Below, in pieces: positions 41,709 through 49,900 of a DNA stretch of 64,000 nt. How positions within the stretch are numbered: the stretch's first letter is position 1; the number at the start of each line of letters is the position of its first letter. The position numbers were made by a program, and so were the translations under genes. Below the pieces are notes generated by a model. That model was given only the letters and a program-made list of their open reading frames with translations, had not been told where the DNA came from and ran no database searches. This stretch comes from Teretinema zuelzerae (GTDB taxonomy: Bacteria; Spirochaetota; Spirochaetia; Treponematales; Treponemataceae), in the NCBI RefSeq assembly GCF_021021555.1, contig NZ_JAINWA010000003.1, positions 1,488,001-1,552,000 of the forward strand, given 5' to 3'.

Positions 41709-43755
41709 CGCCCGAAGGCAAGAAAAACGTCCCGGACGCGGACGGAAGAATCGTTTCGCAGCCGCGGCAATAGCGCTTTCTCTCGCTCTTTTGGACGCGC
41801 TCCTGGTATGGCTGTTCGACCGCGTTCTCAAAGCGGAAGGGCCGATTTCCCTCTTGCTGGCATGGACGGCTTCGTCCAGCTGCATCCTTTTTCTGTATTT
41901 CGCGGCCCCGAATACCGCAAGGCAGAACAGCGCGAAAAGACAGATCCGCAGGGCCGTTCACACAGCCCTCCTCCTTATACCCGCCGCCGGCGCGCTCACT
42001 GTTCTGCTACAGGTGCATATCGCGCGGAGATCCCTCGCGGAAGCGTGGCTCGACCTTGCGCGGAGGGGACAGGCCTTCGGCTTTTTTTCGTTCTTCGCCG
42101 CGGAACTCTACGCCCTCTTTCTGCTCGGACCGGCGATTCTGCTCGCGCGCAAACGCTTCGCCGCCGCGGCATTCGCTTTTCTCTTGATACACGGATTGTG
42201 CGCCGGATTAATCCTCGGCAGCCCGCTTCTCCTCTTTTTTTCCCTCATCCTGACGATCGGTCTGCTCGCCAGCCTCCAGAGCGAGAAATCCGCAGAACGG
42301 TCTTTTTTGGCCGGGGTGAAACGAAGACTGCTCCAAACGGCCGCCCCTCTCGGCGCAACGCTCGCAGTCGCCGTACTCGCCGCGGCCGGAGGACTTGCAC
42401 GCTCGGATCTGCTCAAAATCCCCGCGCCCGATCTTGCGCCCCTCATCCTGAAAATCGCGCCGTCATTCCCCCTCGTCCGGGATATTCCGGGCTACGGTTT
42501 CACCGTCGGAGAAGGAAGCCTTCCGCAATCGGTATGGCTCTCTCCGCGTCCGCTCTACCGCATTCAGGGGACGCCGAACAAGGTCTATTATCTTACCTCG
42601 AATCTGTTCGAACGGTGGGACGGACTCTCATGGAGCTTCAGCGCGGACCAGACCGCGGAAGAAAGCCCGATACGGCTGGCCCGGGACGGAGAGCTCCGCG
42701 CAGCCGAGGTAGAGCTTCAGCTTCTGGAAGACTTTTATCCCGGCTTTCCGCTCCCGGAGGACGCGGCCGCGGCCATCATTCCGGACTCGGCTCCCGGAAA
42801 AGCCCGCGTTTCCAGCCATGAAGGACTCCTCTTCGAACCGACGGCGCACCGGGGGCTTTCCGTCCGCTTCGCCCGGAGCCCGGCAAACCCGGAAAGGGAC
42901 GCGGAGGGAGAGCCGACCCTGTCCGGCGGAATGCCTTCTCCGCCGGGTGCGGAAACGGTCAGTCCGAGCGGAAGCGCCCGCCTGAAAAAGCTTGCCGAAG
43001 AGCTTCGCAGGGCGAATCCGGACGACGAAGCATACCTTCAGGCCCTGACGGCTTATTTTTCGGATGGTTTTTCCTATTCACTGGATACAGGATCCTCGAT
43101 CGAAGGGCTTCAGGGGATAGAAAATTTTCTCTTCACGCGGAGATCGGGCTTCTGCCTCTGGTACGCCAGCGCCTTCGTCCTCCTCGCAAGAGACGGCGGG
43201 CTGCCGGCGCGACTCGCGGAGGGCTACCGCATTCAAACCGATTCGGCCGGGCGGGGAACGGTTACCGGAAACCACGCCCACGCATGGCCGGAAGTGTTTT
43301 TCGAAGGCGAATGGACGCGCTTCGAGCCGACTCCGCCCTTCAGGGAGGAGAACCCCTTCCTGCGAATCCGCAGAAGGGACCAGGGCGCGATGAGGCAGAT
43401 TTCAGCGGCCTTGGGCGCCGATGCCCAACAGGAGAGCCCCTCGTCTTCAGCCCAAACCGGATATAGAGAAATTTTGAAGAAAACCGGGAAGATCGCTGCC
43501 GCCGCCGTTCTCGCCGCAGCGATGGGCGCGTTCGCGTTCAGAAGCGCGCAAAGCCCGCGTCGAAAGCTTCGGAGAAGGGCGAGGAAGCTGGTGCGAAAGG
43601 CGAAGGCGAAGGGAATAGACGGCCCTGATTCGACGGGCTGGGTGCGATGGGCGGAAAAAGCCGGCGCGACCTTCCCGCAAAAAAAGTCTGTTATCGGCGA
43701 AACCGCGGAACGGATGATTCGATCGACCTTCGGAAAACCGGAAGCCGAAAGGTAA
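41692..43755 (+). CDS. Membrane protein with transglutaminase-like domain
   Basis: 687 residues. Residues 20-235 hold about six hydrophobic helices. The following region is extracytoplasmic by prediction. Residues 430-550 are a transglutaminase-like core with Cys488 in SGFCLWYASAF, His530 in NHAHAWPEV and Glu545 in FEPTPPF where Asp is more usual. A further membrane helix (IAAAAVLAAAMGAFAF) near residue 610 and a basic tail close the protein. This TgpA-like layout commonly follows MoxR and DUF58 genes. The activity (protease or cross-linking) is unknown. Translation is coupled to the DUF58 gene by a 17-base overlap. It converges with the gene at 43764 after eight bases. Confidence 0.9.
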   Translation: MRSASDARRQEKRPGRGRKNRFAAAAIALSLALLDALLVWLFDRVLKAEGPISLLLAWTASSSCILFLYFAAPNTARQNSAKRQIRRAVHTALLLIPAAGALTVLLQVHIARRSLAEAWLDLARRGQAFGFFSFFAAELYALFLLGPAILLARKRFAAAAFAFLLIHGLCAGLILGSPLLLFFSLILTIGLLASLQSEKSAERSFLAGVKRRLLQTAAPLGATLAVAVLAAAGGLARSDLLKIPAPDLAPLILKIAPSFPLVRDIPGYGFTVGEGSLPQSVWLSPRPLYRIQGTPNKVYYLTSNLFERWDGLSWSFSADQTAEESPIRLARDGELRAAEVELQLLEDFYPGFPLPEDAAAAIIPDSAPGKARVSSHEGLLFEPTAHRGLSVRFARSPANPERDAEGEPTLSGGMPSPPGAETVSPSGSARLKKLAEELRRANPDDEAYLQALTAYFSDGFSYSLDTGSSIEGLQGIENFLFTRRSGFCLWYASAFVLLARDGGLPARLAEGYRIQTDSAGRGTVTGNHAHAWPEVFFEGEWTRFEPTPPFREENPFLRIRRRDQGAMRQISAALGADAQQESPSSSAQTGYREILKKTGKIAAAAVLAAAMGAFAFRSAQSPRRKLRRRARKLVRKAKAKGIDGPDSTGWVRWAEKAGATFPQKKSVIGETAERMIRSTFGKPEAER

Positions 43756-43763
43756 AAAGAGCC

Positions 43764-44567
43764 TTATTGCTTTTCGCGCAGGGCGATCCGCTCGACTCTG
43801 ACCGCGCGCCCTGAAACGGGATCGTAATCGACCACGAGGCCGCGGAGGCTTCCCGGACCGTCCCGGGGTTCGAGCTTGTACAATACCTGCGAAAGATTCC
43901 GTTTCACGGCGTTTTCTGGATCGACCCCGATAACCGAATCGTCGGCGCCGGTCATCCCCAGATCGGTCATGTAGGCTGTTCCTCCGGCGAATATCCGTTC
44001 GTCGGCAGTCTGCACATGAGTGTGAGTCCCAACCACGGCGGCGGCCCGGCCGTCAAGATACAACCCCATCGCTTCCTTTTCCCGGTTGGATTCCGCATGA
44101 AAATCGACGATCGCCGGAAACGGAGCGGCCTCGGCCTTCCAGGACTCGAGTACGGCATCCGCGCGGCGGAAGGGGCAGTCCATCGGATACATATCCTCCC
44201 GGCCCAGGAGATTTATTACGCCGAAGCGGAAGCCGTTTTTTTCGAATATTCCGAAGCCCCTGCCGGGAGTCCCCTCGGGAAAGTTGGCAGGGCGAAGAAT
44301 CTGCTCGCGAGACTCGAGCACCGGCCAGAAATCCCTTTTTTCAAAGGTATGGTTTCCGCCGGTAACGACGTCCACTCCCGCAAGAAAGAGCTTTTCCGCG
44401 TCCTCGGGCGAAAGCCCGATGCCGAAGGTGGCGTTCTCGGCGTTCATTACGACGGCGTCGATCCGCGCTGTTTGAATAAATTCGGGAAGAAGAGTCGTCG
44501 CGCACCGCATTCCGGCCGCGCCGAACACGTCCCCTGCGAGAAAAAATCGGAATATGTCAGTCCTCAT
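43764..44567 (-). CDS. YmdB-family metallophosphoesterase
   Basis: 267 residues, typical for the YmdB/TIGR00282 family. Metal-binding motifs in order: GDVFG near residue 13, NAENATFG, GGNHTFEKRDFW, DFHAESNREKEAMG and GTHTHVQTADE. The Bacillus YmdB protein is a dinuclear-metal enzyme that hydrolyses 2',3'-cyclic nucleotides and affects biofilm and motility choices; the same chemistry is expected here, in the cytoplasm. The start ATG lies within the end of the upstream phosphoesterase gene (11-base overlap), so both are co-translated. Confidence 0.92.
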   Translation of the reverse strand: MRTDIFRFFLAGDVFGAAGMRCATTLLPEFIQTARIDAVVMNAENATFGIGLSPEDAEKLFLAGVDVVTGGNHTFEKRDFWPVLESREQILRPANFPEGTPGRGFGIFEKNGFRFGVINLLGREDMYPMDCPFRRADAVLESWKAEAAPFPAIVDFHAESNREKEAMGLYLDGRAAAVVGTHTHVQTADERIFAGGTAYMTDLGMTGADDSVIGVDPENAVKRNLSQVLYKLEPRDGPGSLRGLVVDYDPVSGRAVRVERIALREKQ

Positions 44568-45270
44568 CGGTATAAACGCCAGTCCTTAAGCTGTTGATGA
44601 TCCCCGTGCGCCAGGGCACTTCGCGCTCCAGAAGGGCGTCGACGGTGCGGTCGATATCATAGGGAATGCGGACCACCTCGAAATCGGCCCGCTCTTCCGT
44701 GATATGAACGATCCCGAAAGACGCTCTGCTGTCGCTGTCCAGGGGCTTTCCCAAACTGCCGGGATTCAGAATCCGGGCCTTCCCTACAGTCTGATTCCGC
44801 GGCACATGGGTGTGGCCGCAAATGTACAGGATATTTCGGGAGGAATCAATCGAGTCGGCGTCGAGCGTTTCTTCGTCGGAACCGTGACGTCCGTGAATCA
44901 TGTCCAAATGGAAGGAACCGGCGTCCGCCTGGAAGCGGATCTTGAGGGCGCGAAGCCACGCGAGGTTTTCCGGCGACAGCTGGGAGCGGGTCCATCGGCT
45001 GTGCAGAACGCCCTCATGGCTGCCGAAATAGGGGTTATGGTCGAGCGCGTGTTCGTTGATGACGTACCGGTCGTGATTGCCGGCGAGGAAAACCTTCGCG
45101 GGGTATGAACGAAGAAGCGAGATGGTTTCTTCGGGAAAGGGTCCGAGGTTGATGTAATCCCCCAGAAAAAACACCGGTTGGCCGTCAAGCTCATTTTCCT
45201 TCAGATAACTGAAGAACGCCTCCAGGGCGGGAAGATTCGCATGGATGTCGGAAGCAAGAATGAGCTTCAT
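44557..45270 (-). CDS. YfcE/MJ0936-type metallophosphoesterase
   Basis: 237 residues. Calcineurin-like motifs: ASDIHANLPALEAF at the N-terminus, FFLGDYINLGPFPEE, LAGNHDRY, MIHGRH and YICGHTHVPR, giving the full set of metal ligands. Proteins of this group hydrolyse phosphodiesters in vitro but physiological substrates are mostly unknown. The gene is the first of a two-gene unit with the YmdB-like gene and is divergent from the BtuF-like gene; the 92-base space between carries promoters for both. The ATG at 45270 was kept because the metal-binding strand starts right after it. Confidence 0.9.
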   Translation of the reverse strand: MKLILASDIHANLPALEAFFSYLKENELDGQPVFFLGDYINLGPFPEETISLLRSYPAKVFLAGNHDRYVINEHALDHNPYFGSHEGVLHSRWTRSQLSPENLAWLRALKIRFQADAGSFHLDMIHGRHGSDEETLDADSIDSSRNILYICGHTHVPRNQTVGKARILNPGSLGKPLDSDSRASFGIVHITEERADFEVVRIPYDIDRTVDALLEREVPWRTGIINSLRTGVYTDED

Positions 45271-45327
45271 ATCCAGACGAGTATAGACCCTCCCCGATAA
45301 ATTATCAATGAATCATTTTTCCGCCCG

Positions 45328-45356
45328 TTGATTGTAAAACAGATGGCCGGTATAGT
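45328..45356 (+). promoter_or_regulatory. Promoter for a leaderless btuF-like message
   Basis: TTGATT (45328-45333), 17-base spacer, TATAGT (45351-45356). Only six bases separate the -10 from the ATG at 45363 and no ribosome site is present, so the message is predicted to be leaderless. Confidence 0.65.
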
Positions 45357-45362
45357 TGCCCC

Positions 45363-46319
45363 ATGACCGAAACATTCGCACCGCGCGCGCGCGCCACAGC
45401 GCTCGCCCTCCTTTTCGCCCTCTTCGCAGCCTCCTGCGGCGTACGCAAAACGCCCGCCGGAACAAACGCGCAAGGCGCCTCCTCTGTCCCCGAAGCCTCG
45501 CGACTCGGATCCCCCGTGAAAATAGCGAGCCTCGCTCCCGCCTACACCAAAACCCTCGTCCGCCTCGGACTCGCGGACTCGATAATCGCGGTCGACTCCT
45601 GGTCGAAAGACATCCCCGGAGTACCCGGCGGCGCGGAGGCCTTCGACATGATGCGGCCCGACAGCGAAAAACTCGCCCTCCTCCAGCCGGACATCCTCTT
45701 TGTGTCGGAAATGACCAAGGCGGGAACGGCGGCGGATCCCTTCAGCCTGTTGGGCGCGCTCGGGATACGGGTCGTCTACCTGGAAACGCCGGCAACGCTC
45801 GCGGAAATCGCGTCTCAAATAGAAGGAATCGCGCGCGAGTGCGGCCGGGAAGAGGAAGGAAGAACGCTGATCTCGGACATGAACGGAAAAATCGCGCGCG
45901 TAGCGGAAAAGGCCCGGACCATCCCGCAAGATAAACGGAAAACGGTGTATTTCGAACTATCGCCCGCGCCGAACCTGTACAGCTTCGGTTCGGGGGTATA
46001 TCTGGACGAGCTGATAACCCTCGCCGGAGGAGCCAACATCCTCTCATCCTATAAAGGTTGGATGGCGGTTGGAGGAGAAACGGTAGCGGCCCGGAATCCC
46101 GACGTCATTTTAACGAACGTCTCTTTTCTGAGCGATCCGGCCGGCGAAATTTCCTCCCGGGCCGGATGGCGCGGAGTCCGGGCGGTACAGACCGGACAGG
46201 TCTATCAAATAAACCCGGACGCGAGCAGCCAGCCGGCCCCGGGAATAGAAGACGCGCTGGAAGAAATCGCGCGCGCGATATATCCTGAATACTTTCCAAC
46301 GGAGAGCGCAAACAAGTGA
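45363..46319 (+). CDS. Cobalamin/iron-siderophore-type ABC transporter binding lipoprotein
   Basis: 318 residues. Signal peptide with lipobox AASC (Cys25). The mature part is a class III binding protein (BtuF/FhuD fold): ASLAPAYTKTLVRLGLADSI, LALLQPDILFVSEM, PNLYSFGSGVYLDELITLAGG and ARNPDVILTNVSF. It captures a B12-, haem- or siderophore-type ligand outside the inner membrane and gives it to the FecCD-type permease encoded next. The permease GTG overlaps its stop. The gene has a strong promoter whose -10 ends six bases before the ATG. No riboswitch (for example a cobalamin box) is possible in this short space, so regulation is unlikely to use one. Confidence 0.9.
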   Translation: MTETFAPRARATALALLFALFAASCGVRKTPAGTNAQGASSVPEASRLGSPVKIASLAPAYTKTLVRLGLADSIIAVDSWSKDIPGVPGGAEAFDMMRPDSEKLALLQPDILFVSEMTKAGTAADPFSLLGALGIRVVYLETPATLAEIASQIEGIARECGREEEGRTLISDMNGKIARVAEKARTIPQDKRKTVYFELSPAPNLYSFGSGVYLDELITLAGGANILSSYKGWMAVGGETVAARNPDVILTNVSFLSDPAGEISSRAGWRGVRAVQTGQVYQINPDASSQPAPGIEDALEEIARAIYPEYFPTESANK

Positions 46320-46467
46320 AGATTCCTTTCTGGGCGATTCTGGTTCTCGGCATAGCGGGCTCCCTCGCCATGCTCTGCATAGCCGCGCTCGCGGGAACGG
46401 CAGACATAGACCCCGTTACGGGACTGCGCATCCTCGCAGGAGCTTTTTCCGCATCTCCTCTGTCCCC
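45482..46467 (-). repeat. Two copies of GGGGACAGAG in the ABC transporter genes
   Basis: Exact minus-strand copies at 45482-45491 (binding-protein gene) and 46458-46467 (permease gene). Confidence 0.8.
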
Positions 46468-47362
46468 GGACATATCCCCGGCGGCGGCCGGAATAATTCT
46501 CGACATACGGCTGCCCCGCATCCTCCTCGCCTGGCTCGCCGGAGCCGCCGTATCGGTTAGCGGAGCGATCATGCAATCGGTCCTGCGCAACCCCCTGGCA
46601 TCCCCGTTCACCCTCGGCGTCTCCGCGGGAGCATCCCTCGGCTCAGGCCTGGTCATGCTCGCGGGCACCGCCTTCCCCTTCGCCGGGGCTCTCGCCATTC
46701 TCTCCGGACTTGCGGTCCCAGCCGCGGGCTTTGTTTCAGGCCTTGCGGCGATATTCCTCCTTCTCGCCTTCTCCCGCTCCCTCGACCCCCGGCTCGACAC
46801 GCACACGGTAATCCTCTCGGGCATGGTGCTCTCCCTCTTCATCAACGCGGCCCTCACCCTCGTCTCCGCCCTCGCCGGCCAGGAGATGAGCCGCCTCATC
46901 CTCTGGCAGATGGGCAGCTTCGCCCTCAAGGGCTGGACTCCGGTAGCCGTACTGGCCCTTCCCGTTTTTCTCGGAATACTCGCCGCGACGGCATACTCCC
47001 GCGAACTGGACATACTCACCTTCGGAGACGAAGAAGCCTCAGCTATCGGCGTAGACATTAAAAAGCACCGCGGAATCCTCATCGCCCTCGCATCCGCCCT
47101 CACCGGCGCCACGGTCGCCTTCGTCGGAGTCATAGGCTTCGTCGATCTCGCCGTGCCCCATCTCGTCAGAAAAATAACCGGGCCCGGCCACCTCAAGGCG
47201 ATTCCGCTTTCCGCGCTGGCAGGGGGAAGCGCGATGGTTCTCGCAGACCTCGCGGCGCGGACGCTCATTCCCCCGCTCGATCTCCCGGTGGGAGCCATTA
47301 CCGCGATCGCCGGAGCCCCGGTCTTCGCCTTCATCTACCTTTCCGGGAGGACGAAAGGATGA
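46316..47362 (+). CDS. FecCD/BtuC-family ABC transporter permease
   Basis: 348 residues with GTG start overlapping the preceding stop by four bases. About ten hydrophobic helices; family motifs IRLPRILLAWLAGAAVSVSGAIMQ, NPLASPFTLGVSAGASLG and GFVDLAVPHLVRKITGPGHL are all present. It forms the homodimeric channel for the ligand bound by the upstream lipoprotein, with the ATPase encoded downstream. Substrate (B12, haem or ferric siderophore) cannot be told from the permease. The stop overlaps the ATPase start by four bases. Confidence 0.93.
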   Translation: MKIPFWAILVLGIAGSLAMLCIAALAGTADIDPVTGLRILAGAFSASPLSPDISPAAAGIILDIRLPRILLAWLAGAAVSVSGAIMQSVLRNPLASPFTLGVSAGASLGSGLVMLAGTAFPFAGALAILSGLAVPAAGFVSGLAAIFLLLAFSRSLDPRLDTHTVILSGMVLSLFINAALTLVSALAGQEMSRLILWQMGSFALKGWTPVAVLALPVFLGILAATAYSRELDILTFGDEEASAIGVDIKKHRGILIALASALTGATVAFVGVIGFVDLAVPHLVRKITGPGHLKAIPLSALAGGSAMVLADLAARTLIPPLDLPVGAITAIAGAPVFAFIYLSGRTKG

Positions 47363-48174
47363 GCGCCGACATTCTCCGGGTAACCGGACTCTCCGCCGAC
47401 TATCCCCGCCGCAAGCAGAGCTCCCGAAAAGACGGACCGATACTCAAGGGCATCGATTTCACCCTCGCGGAAGGACAAAAACTCTGCATCATCGGCCCCA
47501 ACGGCTGCGGCAAAACGACCCTCCTGCGAGCCCTCGCCGGCATTCTTCCCTACCAGGGCTCGATACTCCTGCGCTCGCCCGGCGCGGACGGCGGCTGGAA
47601 AGAACGCAACACGCTGACGAGCCGCGAAGCCGCGACTAAAATCGGCCTGCTCTCCCAGCTTTCCCAAAACCCCTGGCCCTTCACCGTCCGCGAAACCGTC
47701 TCCCTCGGCAGGTACGCCCGAAGCACCGGACTCTTCCCCGACTCTGTTCAAAAGAAGGCGGATTCCGACGCGATCTCCGGCTCCATGCAGGCGTGCGGAA
47801 TCGCCTCCATTTCTGAAACTCCCGTGACGGAGCTTTCAGGCGGACAGCTCCAGCGGGTTTTTCTCTCCCGCGCGCTCGCTCAGGAACCGTCGATACTCCT
47901 CCTCGACGAGCCTACCAACCATCTGGATCTCCGCCACCAGCTCGACCTTCTCTCCCATATCGACGCATGGAGCGCGCAGGGCGGACGCGCCGTCATCGGC
48001 GTCTTTCACGACCTCAACCTCGCCTCCCGCTTCGCAGACGCCGTAATTCTGATGGAAGACGGCCGCGCGGCCTGCTCAGGACCGGCAAAAGACGTCCTCA
48101 GGGGAGAAGAGATCAACCGCGTGTACGGCATGGACGTGGCGCGCACGATCGGCGAGCTTTTACAAAACTGGTGA
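47359..48174 (+). CDS. FecE/BtuD-type ABC transporter ATPase
   Basis: 271 residues. Walker A IIGPNGCGKTTLLRALAG, Q-loop GLLSQLSQN, signature LSGGQLQRVFLSRAL, Walker B SILLLDEPTNHLDL and switch His in GVFHDLNLASRF. It powers uptake through the upstream permease. Translationally coupled by ATGA overlap. A 56-base gap follows before the DRTGG-domain gene, which has its own good ribosome site and may share the transcript. Confidence 0.94.
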   Translation: MSADILRVTGLSADYPRRKQSSRKDGPILKGIDFTLAEGQKLCIIGPNGCGKTTLLRALAGILPYQGSILLRSPGADGGWKERNTLTSREAATKIGLLSQLSQNPWPFTVRETVSLGRYARSTGLFPDSVQKKADSDAISGSMQACGIASISETPVTELSGGQLQRVFLSRALAQEPSILLLDEPTNHLDLRHQLDLLSHIDAWSAQGGRAVIGVFHDLNLASRFADAVILMEDGRAACSGPAKDVLRGEEINRVYGMDVARTIGELLQNW

Positions 48175-48230
48175 TATCTGTTATCTTTCAGCTTGAAGCG
48201 TTTCACGAACGAAAAGGGAGGGCTGGAAAC

Positions 48231-48575
48231 ATGACGATACGAGATCTGGTTGAAACCCTCCCCGCCCACATCGTATGCGGACCGGACGGCTACCAGGATT
48301 TATCGATTTCCTCGGTGCTCGCCGGCGACCTCATGAGCGACATCCTCGTCTCGGTCGAAGGCGGAGCCCTGCTGGTCACCAGTCTCGCGACCGAACAGAC
48401 GATCAGAAGCGCTGACATGGTCGGCTCGCCCGCCGTGCTTTTGGTGAACGACAAGCTGCCCACAGAAGAAATGAGAACTCTCGCAATGGACCTGGACATA
48501 ATTCTTTTCGCAACTCCGCTCCCCATGTACGAAGCCTGCGCGGAAATCGCCAGACTGAAACGCTTATCGGAATAA
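48231..48575 (+). CDS. DRTGG-domain protein
   Basis: 114 residues from the ATG at 48231 (GGGAGG nine bases upstream). The sequence fits the DRTGG domain (PF07085): DLSISSVLAGDLMSDILVS, GALLVTSLATEQTIRSADM, AVLLVNDKLPTEEM and IILFATPLPMYEAC. Free-standing DRTGG proteins often accompany [FeFe]-hydrogenase or CBS/PHP genes, and a second one is found here at 56502-56834 in such a setting. This copy sits behind an ABC importer and in front of a methyltransferase. Ligand and function are unknown; nucleotide binding is often assumed for the domain. Confidence 0.85.
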   Translation: MTIRDLVETLPAHIVCGPDGYQDLSISSVLAGDLMSDILVSVEGGALLVTSLATEQTIRSADMVGSPAVLLVNDKLPTEEMRTLAMDLDIILFATPLPMYEACAEIARLKRLSE

Positions 48576-48577
48576 CC

Positions 48578-49900
48578 ATGAATACAGATGAAATACGATC
48601 GCTGACCCGAGAAATCATGGAACGGGGGCCTGTTTCGCTCACTCTGTCCGTCCCTGCCGGCCGGACAGAGGCCCCGGACAAGATCCGCGTCCGCAAGATC
48701 GCGCTCGCCTCGGGAGAAGCGTGGCAGGTCGAAGAAATCCGCGGATCGAAGGCCTTCCACAAAAACCTGAACGAGTCGGAGCTGCAAGACTATCTCGACG
48801 CGCAAACCGGAAACTATACCCGGGGCGAATTCCTGACAGCTTCCGGACGCCTCCAGCTGCTCGTGAACCGGAAGGGCAAGGCCACCGTGATCAGGAAGAC
48901 GTCGCAGAGCGCCCCCGATGCGGCGTCCGCACCCGGCGGCGCGCAAAGCCCCGGCTCGCATTCATCAGCCTGCTGCCCGGATACAAACGCTTCCGCCGTG
49001 AGGGCGACCCAAAGCCGGTGCGCCTGCGTTCCCCCCGCTACGGCCGCTCAGCCGCATAACCGGCAAAAAAAATACATCCTCCCGGAAGGACAGCCGATTC
49101 CCTTCCTCGTCCATCTGGGAGTCATGACCGCCGACGGCAGGATAATCCGCGCGAAGTACGATAAATACCGCCAGATCAACCGTTTCCTCGAATATATAGA
49201 AGACATCCTCCCCGACGTTTGGCCGGAAAACCCGGCGGAACGCAGAGCGGAAGAACTGGTCGTCGTGGACTTCGGCTGCGGAAAATCCTACCTGACCTTT
49301 GCCGTGCAGTATTATCTTGCCGAACTGAAAAAAATCCCGGTGAGGATATACGGACTCGACCTGAAGGAAGACGTAATTACGGCCTGCAGCGCCCTCGCGC
49401 GGGACTTCGGCTGCGAAAACCTCGTCTTCTCCGTCGGCGACATCGCGAACTTCTCGGGGACAGAGGAAGCCGACCTCGTGATAACCCTCCATGCCTGCGA
49501 CACCGCCACCGATTACGCCCTCGCGAAGGCGGTTCGCTGGCAGGCTCGCGGAATTCTGTCGGTTCCCTGCTGCCAGCACGAGCTTAACGCGCAGATTTCC
49601 GGAGACCTCGACCGGAGAGAACGCTCCGTATTGCGTCCGGCGTTCCGCTTCGGCCTCGTGCGGGAACGGATGGCGGCCCTCTTCACGGACGTTCTGCGGG
49701 CGGAGCTCCTCCAATCGCGCGGATACCGGGTGCAGCTCCTGGAGTTCATCGATATGGCGCATACGCCAAAAAACATACTGATCCGCGCGGTGCGCAATCC
49801 GGACGGAACACGGCCGCCCGAAGGGCAAGAGGCCGTCCAATACGAAGCTCTCCGGGATTTCCTGGGAGCCTCCCCGACCCTCGAAAAGGAGCTCATCTGA
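48578..49900 (+). CDS. Class I SAM-dependent methyltransferase (Methyltransf_32-like)
   Basis: 440 residues. The N-terminal 110 residues are a separate alpha/beta part; residues 115-160 are a low-complexity linker with several Cys. The catalytic part has VVVDFGCGKSYLTFAVQYYL (SAM motif I), IYGLDLKEDVI, LVFSVGDIANF, DLVITLHACDTATDYAL and the family mark VPCCQHELN, as in METTL25/RRNAD1-like proteins. Substrate unknown, RNA is a reasonable guess. The start is two bases after the DRTGG stop and its stop overlaps mnmA (TGATG), suggesting a shared transcript with a tRNA modification enzyme. Confidence 0.86.
   Translation: MNTDEIRSLTREIMERGPVSLTLSVPAGRTEAPDKIRVRKIALASGEAWQVEEIRGSKAFHKNLNESELQDYLDAQTGNYTRGEFLTASGRLQLLVNRKGKATVIRKTSQSAPDAASAPGGAQSPGSHSSACCPDTNASAVRATQSRCACVPPATAAQPHNRQKKYILPEGQPIPFLVHLGVMTADGRIIRAKYDKYRQINRFLEYIEDILPDVWPENPAERRAEELVVVDFGCGKSYLTFAVQYYLAELKKIPVRIYGLDLKEDVITACSALARDFGCENLVFSVGDIANFSGTEEADLVITLHACDTATDYALAKAVRWQARGILSVPCCQHELNAQISGDLDRRERSVLRPAFRFGLVRERMAALFTDVLRAELLQSRGYRVQLLEFIDMAHTPKNILIRAVRNPDGTRPPEGQEAVQYEALRDFLGASPTLEKELI
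49456..49465 (+). repeat. Copy of GGGGACAGAG in the methyltransferase gene
   Basis: Exact plus-strand copy, read in frame as Ser-Gly-Thr-Glu-Glu. Confidence 0.75.

Noticed and set aside
41808-42821. Plus-strand frame of 337 codons in the transglutaminase gene
   Set aside because: Arg-rich out-of-frame reading; the real frame has membrane helices and the Cys/His core.
45271-45362. Cobalamin riboswitch before the BtuF-like gene
   Set aside because: The 92-base space is too short and the promoter abuts the start codon.
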